In this document: in pieces, positions 43,984 to 52,697 of the stretch
Numbering within the stretch: position 1 is the first letter of the stretch
Layout: every line of letters starts with the position of its first letter
DNA from: Streptomyces seoulensis
GTDB lineage: Bacteria > Actinomycetota > Actinomycetes > Streptomycetales > Streptomycetaceae
DNA length: 64,000 bases
Direction of reading: 5' to 3'
Assembly (NCBI GenBank): GCA_013364255.1
Contig: CP054936.1
Location: forward strand, 1,488,001-1,552,000
Program-made: the position numbers and the translations under genes
The notes under the pieces: generated by a model
Database searches by the model: none
What the model was told of the DNA's origin: nothing
The model's input: only the letters and a program-made list of their open reading frames with translations

Positions 43984-45234
43984 ATGATCAGCGAGCTGTT
44001 CGCGCCGCTGCCCCTGCGCTCCGGATCGGTACTGCCCAACCGGATCGCGAAGGCGGCCATGGAGGAGAACATGGCGGGCGACGGCCAGCTGCCCGACCAG
44101 GAACTGCTCACGCTGTACCGGCGCTGGGCCGCCGGCGGCACCGGACTGCTGATCACCGGCAACGTCATGGTGCACGCCGAGGCGCTGACCGGCCCCGGCG
44201 GGGTCGTGCTCGACGCCGCCGTGCCGCTGGAACCGTTCCGCGCGTGGGCCGAGACCGGCAAGTCCGGCGGCGGGGCCATCTGGATGCAGATCAACCACCC
44301 CGGCCGTCAGGTGGCCTCCGGCATGCCCGGCGTGGTGTGGGGCCCCTCCGACGTCGGCGTGGACCTCGGCCGGCACAGCGGCCGCTTCGGCCGGCCCACC
44401 GCCATGACCCCCGAGCAGATCGAGACCACCGTCGCCCGGTTCGCCACCACCGCCCGGCGCGCCGAAGAGGCGGGCTTCGACGGCGTGGAGGTCCACGCGG
44501 CACACGGCTACCTGCTGTCCCAGTTCCTGTCCCCGCTGGTCAACCAGCGCACCGACCAGTGGGGCGGACCACTGGAGAATCGGGCCCGGATGCTGCTCGA
44601 CACCGTCCGCGCCGTCCGCGCCGCCGTCTCGCCGTCCTTCGCGGTCGCCGTGAAGATCAACTCCGCCGACTTCCAGCGCGGCGGCTTCGGAGCCGAGGAC
44701 GCCCGCCAGGTGATCGAGATGCTCGCACCGCTCGGCGTCGACCTGGTCGAACTGTCCGGCGGCAGCTACGAGAGCCCGGCGATGACCGGCCGCCCCGCCG
44801 ACGCCCGCACCCAGGCCCGCGAGGCGTACTTCCTCGACCTGGCCAAGGACCTGGTCGAGTCCAGCCCCCTCCCGCTCATGCTCACCGGCGGTATCACCCG
44901 GTGCGAGACCGCCGAGACCGTCCTCGACAGCGGCGTCGCGCTCATCGGCATGGGCACCGCCCTCGCCGTCACCCCCGACCTGCCCGCCCGCTGGCGCGCG
45001 GGCCGCGAGGCCGACCGGCAGCTGCGCCCGGTGACCTGGTCCGACAAGGCCCTCGCCGCCGCCGCGAGCATGGCACTGGTCCGCCACCAGATGCGCCGCC
45101 TCGCCGACGGCGACGACCCCAGGCCCCGCACCCGCCCGGCGCGCGCCCTGCTCTGCGAGCAGCGCCACCAGCGACGGGCCCTGCGCCGCTACCGCGCCTG
45201 GCTGCCCACCGCGCTCGACGCCGCCACGCGCTGA
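43984..45234 (+). CDS. NADH:flavin oxidoreductase, old yellow enzyme family
   Basis: LRSGSVLPNRIAKAAMEENMA opens the FMN barrel. IWMQINHPGRQ, the GFDGVEVHAAHGYLLSQFLSPLVNQRTDQWGGPLENRARML signature (His/His substrate pair and Tyr), VKINSADF and LMLTGGITR with MGTALA at the phosphate site complete the family pattern in 416 residues. These enzymes reduce alpha,beta-unsaturated carbonyls or nitro groups with NAD(P)H and FMN. The ATG at 43984 is preceded by GAAAGGGA. Confidence 0.85.
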   Translation: MISELFAPLPLRSGSVLPNRIAKAAMEENMAGDGQLPDQELLTLYRRWAAGGTGLLITGNVMVHAEALTGPGGVVLDAAVPLEPFRAWAETGKSGGGAIWMQINHPGRQVASGMPGVVWGPSDVGVDLGRHSGRFGRPTAMTPEQIETTVARFATTARRAEEAGFDGVEVHAAHGYLLSQFLSPLVNQRTDQWGGPLENRARMLLDTVRAVRAAVSPSFAVAVKINSADFQRGGFGAEDARQVIEMLAPLGVDLVELSGGSYESPAMTGRPADARTQAREAYFLDLAKDLVESSPLPLMLTGGITRCETAETVLDSGVALIGMGTALAVTPDLPARWRAGREADRQLRPVTWSDKALAAAASMALVRHQMRRLADGDDPRPRTRPARALLCEQRHQRRALRRYRAWLPTALDAATR

Positions 45235-45337
45235 GTGGACCGGTTGCGGCCCGCGACCCGCCGCGGCCGCGGTTGCGGTTGCGCCCCCCGCCCGGTCGGC
45301 GGCGACCATAGGTCTACGGCCACGAGGCGAGGGGAGC

Positions 45338-46675
45338 ATGATGAGCCGAGCAGCGCGTGGCGCCTGGACCAACTGGGCCGGCGACGAAACCTTCACCCCC
45401 GCCCGGATGCCGCGGCCCCGATCGGCGGCCGAGGTCGCGGAGGCGACCAGGCGCGCCGCCGAGGCGGGGCAGACCGTCCGCGTCGCCGGCGCCGGCCATT
45501 CCTTCGGCGACCTGGTCCGCACCGACGGCGTCCTCCTCGGCCTCGACCGGATGAGCGGCCTGCGCCATGTCGACGCCGACGAGGGACTGGTCGACGTCGG
45601 CGCGGGAACCACCCTGGCCGATCTCAACCTCCAGCTCGCCCAGCACGGACTCGCCCTGCCCAACCTCGGCGACATCGACCGGCAGAGCGTCGCGGGCGCC
45701 CTGTCCACCGCCACCCACGGAACGGGCCGCGCACTGGGAAACCTGTCCGCCTGCGTCCAGGCCCTCGACCTCGTACTGGCCGACGGCACCACGCTCAGGT
45801 GCACGGACGAGGACCCCGAGACCCTGCGCGCCGCCCGGGTGAGCCTCGGCGCGCTCGGCGTCATCACGAGCTGCACGCTGCGCGTCGTGCCCGCCTTCGC
45901 GCTGCGCGCCGAGGCCGGGCCCATGCCGCTCGCCGAGGTCCTCGCGCGCCTGGACGAACTGGTCGACGGCAACGACCACTTCGAGTTCTTCGTGTTCCCG
46001 CACGCCGGCGCCGCCCTGGTGAAGACGAACAACCGCACCGGCGAACCGCTCCGCCCGCCGCACCGCCTCGCCCAGGTCGCCACCGGGTTCGTGGAGAACG
46101 GCGTCCTGGCGGCGGCGTGCCGGGCGGGGCGCCGTTTCCCGTCCCTGATCCCGCGCCTGAACCGGGCCCTCACCCGGCTGATCACGCCCTCCGCGTACGT
46201 CGACCTGAGCCACCGGGTGTTCGCCAGCAGACGGTCGGTGCGGTTCACGGAGATGGAGTGGGCGCTGCCGCGCGCCGCGTGCGCCCCCGCGCTCCAGGAG
46301 ATCCTGCGGGTCGTCGACCGCGACCGCCTCGCCGTCGGCTTCCCGGTCGAGGTGCGGTTCGCGGCGCCGGACGAACTGTCCCACCTCAGCCCCGCCTACG
46401 GCCGGGAGACCGCCTACCTCGCCGTCCACATGTACCGGGGCATGGCCTGGGAGCCGTACTTCCGGGCCGTCCAGGACGTGGCGCTGGCCCACGAGGGCCG
46501 GCCGCACTGGGGGAAGCGGCACCTGATGGAGGCGGCCGGCCTCGCCGCCCGCTACCCCGCCTGGGAACGGTTCCAGGCCGTCCGCGCGCGGCTCGACCCG
46601 GAGGGCGTCTTCACCAACGGCCATGTGCGGCGCGTGCTCGGACCCGTGCGGCACGACCTGACCCCCGGCCGGTGA
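45338..46675 (+). CDS. FAD-dependent D-arabinono-1,4-lactone oxidase-like (VAO family)
   Basis: The PCMH-type FAD domain shows VRVAGAGHSFGDLVRTDGVLLGLDRM and LADLNLQLAQHGLALPNLGDIDRQSVAGALSTATHGTG (flavin-binding His-Ser/Gly-rich part). The C-terminal half ends with RPHWGKRHLM and FQAVRARLDPEGVFTNGHVRRVLG, the ALO-domain signature. It oxidises sugar lactones or alditols with O2 by family; the substrate is not known. An ATG three bases on (45341) is an alternative start; GAGGGGAG precedes both. Length 445 is typical. Confidence 0.85.
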   Translation: MMSRAARGAWTNWAGDETFTPARMPRPRSAAEVAEATRRAAEAGQTVRVAGAGHSFGDLVRTDGVLLGLDRMSGLRHVDADEGLVDVGAGTTLADLNLQLAQHGLALPNLGDIDRQSVAGALSTATHGTGRALGNLSACVQALDLVLADGTTLRCTDEDPETLRAARVSLGALGVITSCTLRVVPAFALRAEAGPMPLAEVLARLDELVDGNDHFEFFVFPHAGAALVKTNNRTGEPLRPPHRLAQVATGFVENGVLAAACRAGRRFPSLIPRLNRALTRLITPSAYVDLSHRVFASRRSVRFTEMEWALPRAACAPALQEILRVVDRDRLAVGFPVEVRFAAPDELSHLSPAYGRETAYLAVHMYRGMAWEPYFRAVQDVALAHEGRPHWGKRHLMEAAGLAARYPAWERFQAVRARLDPEGVFTNGHVRRVLGPVRHDLTPGR

Positions 46676-46680
46676 CCGGC

Positions 46681-46704
46681 GGCGCGGCCCGATCGGGCCG
46701 CGCC
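46681..46704. terminator. Perfect 24-bp palindrome, bidirectional terminator
   Basis: A perfectly self-complementary 24-bp sequence (12-bp arms GGCGCGGCCCGA / TCGGGCCGCGCC) follows the oxidase stop by 5 bases. It is also downstream of the convergent hydrolase gene. It would form a strong hairpin in either transcript. Confidence 0.65.
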
Positions 46705-46763
46705 GTCCGTCTCGGCCGTCGCGCAGGGCTGTCCGTCTCGGCCGTCGTGCCGCGCCGTCCGCC

Positions 46764-47735
46764 TCAGTCGTCGTGCAGCGCCGTCCGCAGGGCGTCGATC
46801 GCGAGCCGGCGGGCGACGTTGGCGGCGCGGGTGTCGCGCAGGCTGTCCAGCAGCAGGAAGTCGTGCACCATCCCGGCCACCCGCACGGCCGTCACGTCCA
46901 CCCCGGCCTCGCGCAGCCGGGCGGCGTACCGCTCGCCCTCGTCGCGCAGCACGTCGGCCTCGTCGGTGACGACCAGCGTGGTGGGCAGGCCGCGCAGCTG
47001 GTCCAGGGAGGCCCGGAGCGGGGCGGCGTACACCTCGGTGCGCCGGCCCGGCGCCGCGTACTGGTCCCAGAACCACCGCATGCCGTCGCGGGTGAGGTAG
47101 TAGCCCTCGGCGAACTGGACGTAGGAGGGGGTGCCGAAGTCGGCGTCGGCGACCGGGTAGAGCAGCACCTGCGCCTTCAGGCCGAGTCCGCCGCGCTCCT
47201 TGTTCATCAGCGCGAACACCGTCGCCATGCAGCCGCCCACGGACTCGCCGGTCACCGCGACGCGCGAGGCGTCCAGGCCGTGCTCCGCGCCGTGCTCGGC
47301 GACCCAGCGGCCCACCGCGTAGTTCTGCTCGACCTGGGTGGGGTACTTCGCCTCCGGCGCCCGGTCGTAGACGGGGAAGACGCCCGCCGCGCCCGCGCCG
47401 ACCGTGAGTTCGCGGAAGAGGCGGTCGTGGGTCCTGTCGTCGCCGAAGACCCAGCCGGCGCCGTGGATGTAGAACACCACCGGCAGCGGCCCCTCGGCGC
47501 CCTTGGGCCGGATGACGCGGGTGCGGACCGTGCCCCACTCGCCGGCGTCCACGTCGACCCACTCCTCGTCGACGTCCGGGCGGGGCACGCTCGCGTCGCT
47601 CTGGAGCCCGAGCAGGATGTCACGGCCCTGCTCCGGGGGCACCTCGTAGATCCGCGGGTGCGGGTCGGTCGCCTCGGCCAGCTCCTTCGCGGCGGGTTCG
47701 AGGTACGGGGTGAGCGGCGGCGGAACCTCGGTCAT
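46764..47735 (-). CDS. HSL-type alpha/beta hydrolase (acetyl esterase-like), cytoplasmic
   Basis: The oxyanion-hole motif of the hormone-sensitive-lipase family is present as the IHGAGWVFGDDRTHD variant (HGAGW instead of HGGGW). The nucleophile is in VTGESVGG, the catalytic Asp in LVVTDEADVLRDEGE and the His in VHDFLLL. The length is 323. No signal peptide is present. It is very similar in architecture to the next gene, a secreted copy, suggesting duplication. ATG 47735. Confidence 0.8.
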   Translation of the reverse strand: MTEVPPPLTPYLEPAAKELAEATDPHPRIYEVPPEQGRDILLGLQSDASVPRPDVDEEWVDVDAGEWGTVRTRVIRPKGAEGPLPVVFYIHGAGWVFGDDRTHDRLFRELTVGAGAAGVFPVYDRAPEAKYPTQVEQNYAVGRWVAEHGAEHGLDASRVAVTGESVGGCMATVFALMNKERGGLGLKAQVLLYPVADADFGTPSYVQFAEGYYLTRDGMRWFWDQYAAPGRRTEVYAAPLRASLDQLRGLPTTLVVTDEADVLRDEGERYAARLREAGVDVTAVRVAGMVHDFLLLDSLRDTRAANVARRLAIDALRTALHDD

Positions 47736-47907
47736 GTTCGCTCCCTGTCATCGGGTACGTCGGTGCCTGCCGAGCGGCCTCGGCGGCCGTGGCCGGTGCG
47801 GTCCCCCTCCGGGGCGCGATCGCGCCTCGATCGTCGGCGCCGCCCTCGCGAACCGCAGCCGGCCGAGGACGCGGGAACGTTTCCCCGGCCGGCCGCGGCG
47901 CCGTCCG

Positions 47908-49047
47908 TCAGCCGTAGAGGGCCTGACGCAGGGCGGCGGTGGTCCTGGCCACGGCGTCCTTGGCCGACCAGGTGTCGCGCAGGGCGTCGAGCATCATGAA
48001 GTCGTGCACGGTCTGCGCGTAGTGCAGGTGCTGGACCTCGACGCCGGCGGCGCGGAGCTTGCCGATGTAGGTCTTGGCCCCGTCGAGCAGGACGTCGGAG
48101 TCGGTGACGACGAGCGCCGGGGGCAGGCCGCGCAGCTGCGCGGTGGTGGCCTTGTTGGGCGAGGCGAGCGGCTTCTCGCGGTCGGCGGCGGTGGGCGCGT
48201 ACTTGTCCCAGAACCACTTCATGTTGGCCCGGGTCAGCCAGCAGTTCTCCGAGAACCGCCGGTAGGAGGCGGTGTCGAAGTCCGCGTCGGTGACGGGGTA
48301 GAGCAGGACCTGCTCGCGGAAGGTGGGGCCGCCGCGCTGCTTGGCCATCATGGTGACCGCGGCCGTCATGTCGCCGCCGACGGAGTCGCCCCCGACGGCC
48401 AGGCGCCTGCCGTCCACGCCGATCTCGGCGCCGTGCTCGGCGACCCACTTCGCGGCGGTGTACGCCTGCTCGACGGCGACCGGGAAGCGTGCCTCGGGGG
48501 AGGGCGTGTAGTCGACGAAGACGACCGCCGCGCGGGCCCCGTCGGCGAGCTGCCGCACCAGCCGGTCGTGCGTCGTCTCGTTGCCCAGGACCCAGCCGCC
48601 GCCGTGGAGGAAGACGAGGCCGGGCAGGGTGCCCTTGACGCCGGCCGGACGCACGATACGCAGGGAGACCTGCCCGGTGGGGCCGCCCTTGATCGTCCGG
48701 TGGGTGATGTCCGCGGGCAGCTTGGGCACGGGCCCGGCCTGGAGCTTGTCGAGGGCCGCGCGGGCCTGCGCGGGCGTCTGCTCGAACAGCGGCTTGCCGT
48801 CCTGCGCGGCGAGCTGGTCGAGGAAGGACTGCGTGGTGCGGTCGAGGGCGACAGGCGGCATTCCGCAGGGCACGTTGCCGTGGGAGGTGTCACCGCCCGC
48901 GGTGCCGCCGCCGGTGACGAAGGCGGCCGGAACGAGCGCCGCGGCGCCGGGTGCGGTGCCGTAGCCGGTCAGCACGGTGCCGGCGACCACGGCCGCCGCC
49001 ATGGCCAGCAGGGGCCTGCGCAGGCCCCGCCCGTCGAATGCGCGCAT
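47908..49047 (-). CDS. Secreted HSL-type alpha/beta hydrolase
   Basis: An N-terminal hydrophobic signal (RRPLLAMAAAVVAGTVLTGYG) precedes a linker and the catalytic domain. That domain has FLHGGGWVLGNETTHD (full HGGGW oxyanion motif), VGGDSVGGDM (Ser), LVVTDSDVLLDGAKTY (Asp) and TVHDFMMLDAL (His), so the triad is complete at 379 residues. The signal ends around Cys-lacking TGYGTAPGAAAL, so it is a secreted or signal-anchored enzyme rather than a lipoprotein. AAGGAG precedes ATG 49047. Confidence 0.8.
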   Translation of the reverse strand: MRAFDGRGLRRPLLAMAAAVVAGTVLTGYGTAPGAAALVPAAFVTGGGTAGGDTSHGNVPCGMPPVALDRTTQSFLDQLAAQDGKPLFEQTPAQARAALDKLQAGPVPKLPADITHRTIKGGPTGQVSLRIVRPAGVKGTLPGLVFLHGGGWVLGNETTHDRLVRQLADGARAAVVFVDYTPSPEARFPVAVEQAYTAAKWVAEHGAEIGVDGRRLAVGGDSVGGDMTAAVTMMAKQRGGPTFREQVLLYPVTDADFDTASYRRFSENCWLTRANMKWFWDKYAPTAADREKPLASPNKATTAQLRGLPPALVVTDSDVLLDGAKTYIGKLRAAGVEVQHLHYAQTVHDFMMLDALRDTWSAKDAVARTTAALRQALYG

Positions 49048-49258
49048 GCGTTTCTCCTTCTGGGTGAACTTCCGGGAGATTCGTCCCCCGGCGCACACCC
49101 TCTCGGGCGGCCGCCATACCCGGCCATCGGGTGAACGCACTCGGGTGACGCGACGCCGCCGGGGGAGTGACACACGGGCGGAGGGGGTTTGGGATCACCC
49201 GTCCGGCGGCGTCGCCCGTCGCCCGACCGGCCCGGCCGGTCCGCCATCCGAACCATGG
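49048..49258. other. Upstream region with long imperfectly spaced inverted repeat
   Basis: Between the hydrolase start and the leader-peptide promoter no gene is visible. Perfect 13-base arms GCGACGCCGCCGG (49150-49162) and CCGGCGGCGTCGC (49203-49215), 40 bases apart, could form a stable structure. Confidence 0.4.
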
Positions 49259-49288
49259 TTGACGACGGCCGCGATGTGGTGCTCAATT
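49259..49288 (+). promoter_or_regulatory. Promoter of the leader peptide / LLM operon
   Basis: TTGACG (49259-49264) and TCAATT (49283-49288) lie 18 bases apart, ending 6 bases before the leader ATG, so the mRNA would be leaderless or nearly so. Confidence 0.55.
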
Positions 49289-49294
49289 GATCGC

Positions 49295-49372
49295 ATGAAC
49301 GCCGATCAGCGCCTGGTCACCCGGGACCACATCGACTTCGGTCGGGTGTGGTCCGCGGCGTGTCCCGCCTGA
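49295..49372 (+). CDS. Sulfur-metabolism-type leader peptide (25 codons)
   Basis: A 25-codon ORF reads MNADQRLVTRDHIDFGRVW then SAACPA and TGA (49370-49372). The RLxxRxHxDxxRV-SAxC pattern is that of the actinobacterial putative leader peptides found before sulfur-assimilation and cysteine-related genes. There a late Cys codon (here TGT, fifth sense codon before... the end region) is thought to sense cysteine supply. The next large gene is an alkanesulfonate-monooxygenase-like LLM protein, consistent with that context. A stem-loop follows 10 bases after the stop. Confidence 0.65.
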   Translation: MNADQRLVTRDHIDFGRVWSAACPA

Positions 49373-49381
49373 CCCGGCAGT

Positions 49382-49399
49382 GAGCCGGCCGACCGGCTC
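49382..49399 (+). promoter_or_regulatory. Attenuator hairpin after the leader peptide
   Basis: GAGCCGG (49382-49388) and CCGGCTC (49393-49399) form a perfect 7-bp stem with a CCGA loop. A pyrimidine-rich GCCCCTTCCCC tract follows. Distance to the leader stop (10 bases) suits ribosome-dependent control of a terminator-like structure. From 49400 to 49678 no gene or further clear motif was found. Confidence 0.5.
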
Positions 49400-49678
49400 G
49401 CCCCTTCCCCCGCGCTTTGTCTCGCGGCCGCTCCCGCGACGCTGAAGCCGCCCCCGGACGTCCCCGCGAACGTCGCCAAACCCGCGCACGCTGGTCGCCG
49501 CCCGGTTCCGTCCGAGGCCCGCGCCCGGACGCCGCCGCACCCGCTCACCCTTCGTCCGCCAGCACCTCCCACGCCAGCACGCCCGAAGCGCCGCCGCCGG
49601 CCGCGCGAGGGCCGCCCGGCCGTGCCCGCGCGCCGACCACGGCACGGCCCCGGAGAACTTGAGGAAAGGCCATCTCCC

Positions 49679-50815
49679 ATGCCGGTTGAGTTCCTTGGCA
49701 TCGCCGCCACCCACGACGGCTCCGAGACCACCCCGCGCTCCGGCGCCGCCTTCGACAAGGACTACACGCTGCGGCTCGCCCGGGCGCACGAGGAGCACGG
49801 CTGGGACCGGGTGCTGTTCGCCTACGGCTCCGGCTCGCCGGACCCCGCGCCGGCCGCCGCCTACATCGCGAGCCGGCTGGACCGCATCCAGATCCTCCTC
49901 GCCCACCGGCCCAACGTCTCCTACCCGACCTTCGCCGCCAAGACCTTCGCCACCCTCGACCAGATCAGCGAGGGCCGGCTGACCGTGCACTTCATCACCG
50001 GCGGCAGCGACCACGAACAGGGCCGCGAGGGCGACACCCTCACCAAGGACGAGCGCTACGCCCGCACCCGCGAGTACATCCGCGTCGTCAAGAAGATCTG
50101 GACCACCCACGAGCCCTTCGACCACGAGGGCGAGCACTACCGCTTCCACGACTTCGTCAGCGACGTCTTCCCGGTCCAGCAGCCCCGCCCGAACGTGTCG
50201 TTCGGCGGCTCCTCGCCCGCCGCGTACGCCGCGGGAGGCGCCGAGGCCGACATCTACTGCCTGTGGGGCGAACCCCTCGCGAAGACCGCCGAGCAGATCG
50301 AGAACGTGAAGGCCGCCGCGAAGGCCGCGGGCCGCACCGACGTGCCCCGCATCCAGGTCGCGTTCCGCCCGATCATCGCCCCCACCGAGGAACTGGCCTG
50401 GGAGAAGGCCCACCGTACGGTCGGCGCGATCAAGGCCCGCAGGGAGCGCGGCGAAGCGGTCACCCGGCGCCACAGCGGGCACGACCGGCCGCAGAACACC
50501 GGCTCGCAGCGGCTGCTCGCCATCGCCGAGGCGGGGGAGCGCTACGACCGCGCGCTGTGGACCCCGACCGCCGCCGCGACCGGCGGCGCCGGCAACTCCA
50601 ACGCCCTCGTCGGCACCCCGGAGACGGTGGCCCGGGCCCTCCTCGACTACTACGACCTCGGTGTCGACATTCTCTCCGCCCGCGGCTACGACCTGCTGGG
50701 CGACGCCATCGACTTCGGCCGGCACGTGATCCCCGTCGTCCGCGAGGAGGTCGCCAAGCGCGACGCCGAGCGCGCGGCGCGCGGCACCGCGGACCTCGCG
50801 GCGGTGACCGCGTGA
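49679..50815 (+). CDS. LLM-class flavin-dependent monooxygenase (alkanesulfonate-type)
   Basis: The 378-residue TIM-barrel has the signature of SsuD-like enzymes. FDKDYTLRLARAHEEHGWDRVLFAYGSGSPDP opens the barrel. VSYPTFAAKTFATLDQISEGRLTVHFITGGSDHEQGREGD carries the His/Arg flavin-proximal loop. YWTR-like DERYARTREYIRVVKKIWTTHEPFDHEGEHYRFHD and VSFGGSSPAAYAAG continue the fold. Such enzymes use FMNH2 and O2 to release sulfite from sulfonates. The leader-peptide attenuator in front and the GNAT coupled behind suggest sulfur-starvation control. ATG 49679 follows GAGGAAAGG. Confidence 0.8.
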   Translation: MPVEFLGIAATHDGSETTPRSGAAFDKDYTLRLARAHEEHGWDRVLFAYGSGSPDPAPAAAYIASRLDRIQILLAHRPNVSYPTFAAKTFATLDQISEGRLTVHFITGGSDHEQGREGDTLTKDERYARTREYIRVVKKIWTTHEPFDHEGEHYRFHDFVSDVFPVQQPRPNVSFGGSSPAAYAAGGAEADIYCLWGEPLAKTAEQIENVKAAAKAAGRTDVPRIQVAFRPIIAPTEELAWEKAHRTVGAIKARRERGEAVTRRHSGHDRPQNTGSQRLLAIAEAGERYDRALWTPTAAATGGAGNSNALVGTPETVARALLDYYDLGVDILSARGYDLLGDAIDFGRHVIPVVREEVAKRDAERAARGTADLAAVTA

Positions 50816-51342
50816 CCTCGCTCGCGCGGCCGCGCCCGGCCGCGGGCGAACCGGCCGTCGTACGGGTGCCCGTGTCCGACCCACGGGTGAGACCCCTGCT
50901 GCGCGAACTCGGCGACGAGTACTGCGCCCGCTACGGCAAGGACGCCCACGCCGAACTCGCCCGCTATCCCGACGAGGAGTTCACCGCCCCGCACGGCGGC
51001 GTGCTGCTCCTGCTCCTCGAACACGACGAGCCGGTCGCGGGCGGCGCCTTCCGCCGGTACGACGCGGGCACCGCCGAGCTGAAGCGGATCTGGACCCACT
51101 CCGCCCACCGGCGGCGCGGCCTGGCCCGGCGCGTCGTCGCCGAGCTGGAGCACGAGGCCGCCGCCCGCGGCTACCGGCGGGTCTACCTGACCACCGGCCC
51201 GCGCCAGCCCGAGGCCCGCGGCCTGTACCTGCGCACGGGCTACACCCCGCTGTTCGACACCGAGGCCGACCCCGAGACCATCGGCCCGCTGCCCTTCGAG
51301 AAGCACCTGCCGCACGCACCGCACGGGCTCGCCCCTGTCTGA
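50812..51342 (+). CDS. GNAT-family acetyltransferase coupled to the LLM gene
   Basis: A GTG start at 50812 overlaps the LLM stop (GTGA). The 176-residue product is a single GNAT domain. VAGGAFRRYDAGTAELKRIWTHSAHRRRGLARRVVAELEHEAAARGY provides the acetyl-CoA loop and LTTGPRQPEARGLYLRTGYTPL the C-terminal substrate strand. Tight coupling suggests a role in the same pathway, possibly acetylating a released sulfur compound. The acceptor is unknown. Confidence 0.75.
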   Translation: MTSLARPRPAAGEPAVVRVPVSDPRVRPLLRELGDEYCARYGKDAHAELARYPDEEFTAPHGGVLLLLLEHDEPVAGGAFRRYDAGTAELKRIWTHSAHRRRGLARRVVAELEHEAAARGYRRVYLTTGPRQPEARGLYLRTGYTPLFDTEADPETIGPLPFEKHLPHAPHGLAPV

Positions 51343-51420
51343 GCCGTCGCTGCGCGGCCGGGCAGCAGGCCGGCACGACCGTGGTGCCGGCCCACAGCGC
51401 CCCGCGCCCCGCCCTGCCCG

Positions 51421-52503
51421 TCAGGAAGCGAAGGCCCGCTCCAGCCTGGGGATCAGGTCCCGCAGGTCCTGTTCCCAACAGCCTGCGTTGTGGCCGCCGT
51501 TGCACTGGGCGCCCCAGCCGGAACCGTCGCCGTAGTCCACGTAGTGGTACGGCATGCCCAGCTTGTCCATGCTGTCCTTGACGTGCCCGGCCGCGCCTTC
51601 GAGCCAGAACTCCGGGTCTACGGGCGAGCCGCCGCCGTTGCCCACGTAGACGGAGACGCCGACTCCGGCGAGCTTGTCCATGTGCGCCGCCGGGTCGACC
51701 TCGTTCCACCGCCAGTCGGCGTTGAACACCGGATAGGGGGAGCCGAACAGCGCGTCGCTGTCCACACCCGGCTGGTAAGGGGAGTTGGCGGGGTCGCAGA
51801 CTCCGGAGGACGAACCGCAGACCGCGCCGAGCGCGTCGGTGACGGAGGCGACGACGGCCAGCCGCAGGTCCATGGACCTGGCCGACAGATCGATGTCCCC
51901 GGACAGGGACGCGGTCTGGCTGAACAGGTCGGGACGGACCTGGGCATAGTGCAGGGCGCCGAAACCGCCCATGGAGACACCGGCGACGGCCCTGGCCTTC
52001 CTGGTGGCAACGGTGCGCAGGTTGGCGTCGATGAACGGGATCACCTGCTTGAGGTGGAAGTTCTCCCAGTTCTGGGCGCCGAGCCGCGTCTTCTGGTCGA
52101 GCCAGTTGGCGTACCAGCCCCGGGCGCCGCCGTCCGGGATGACGGTGATCATCGAGTCGGACGCCCGCAGCGCCGGGTAGTTCTGCTGCGCCGGGTCGTC
52201 GGGCGAGCCGTGCAGGAAGTACAGCACCGGGTAGCGCCGGCCCGGGTCGGCGTAGTAGCCGCTCGGCAGGATGATCTTGATGTGGTGCTTGCCCGCGACC
52301 TCGGGTGTGGTCACCGTGAGGGTGAAGTCGGTGGGCCCGCCCACGGTCGGGTCGGCCTGGGTCAGGCCGAATCCGTCCGTCATCGGCGGGGGCGCGGCGC
52401 CGTCGGCGGCCCGGGCCGGACCGGCCGGCCCGGCCAGGGCCAGGGCGGCCGCGGCGACCAGCCACGTCACCGTCAGCCGTCCGCGGTTCGCTGTCCTTGT
52501 CAC
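51421..52503 (-). CDS. Secreted esterase-like protein (antigen-85 / esterase D fold)
   Basis: The GTG start at 52503 has a GAGGAGG ribosome site and is followed by a clear export signal (LTVTWLVAAAALALAGPAGPARAADG). The alpha/beta hydrolase domain has YPVLYFLHGSPDD, SMITVIPDGGARGWYANWLD, the nucleophile elbow VAGVSMGGFGALHYA and a terminal GGHNAGCWEQDL with the catalytic His. These are features of the Esterase D/mycolyltransferase-like family. The role may be hydrolysis of esters or acyl transfer outside the cell. Four Cys residues suggest disulfides. Length 360. Confidence 0.8.
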   Translation of the reverse strand: MTRTANRGRLTVTWLVAAAALALAGPAGPARAADGAAPPPMTDGFGLTQADPTVGGPTDFTLTVTTPEVAGKHHIKIILPSGYYADPGRRYPVLYFLHGSPDDPAQQNYPALRASDSMITVIPDGGARGWYANWLDQKTRLGAQNWENFHLKQVIPFIDANLRTVATRKARAVAGVSMGGFGALHYAQVRPDLFSQTASLSGDIDLSARSMDLRLAVVASVTDALGAVCGSSSGVCDPANSPYQPGVDSDALFGSPYPVFNADWRWNEVDPAAHMDKLAGVGVSVYVGNGGGSPVDPEFWLEGAAGHVKDSMDKLGMPYHYVDYGDGSGWGAQCNGGHNAGCWEQDLRDLIPRLERAFAS

Positions 52504-52697
52504 AGAGTGCCTCCTCGTGGGCCTTCGTGCCGTACGGGGCGGGACGCGCCGGGCGACGATCCCCGTGGTGTGCCGGGCGTGCCTCGATCCCCGTCCGGGG
52601 CCTCGGCCACCGGCCTCCTCGTCCGCGCCCGGCCATGCTGGGGAAGGCCGATGAAATCCCGATGACGCCGCGGCGCGCGTCCTCTCCCCGGACCGGT

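Noticed and set aside
43951..46248. Long minus-strand frame opposite the old yellow enzyme and lactone oxidase genes
   Set aside because: No domain can be recognised and the amino-acid composition is that of a shadow.
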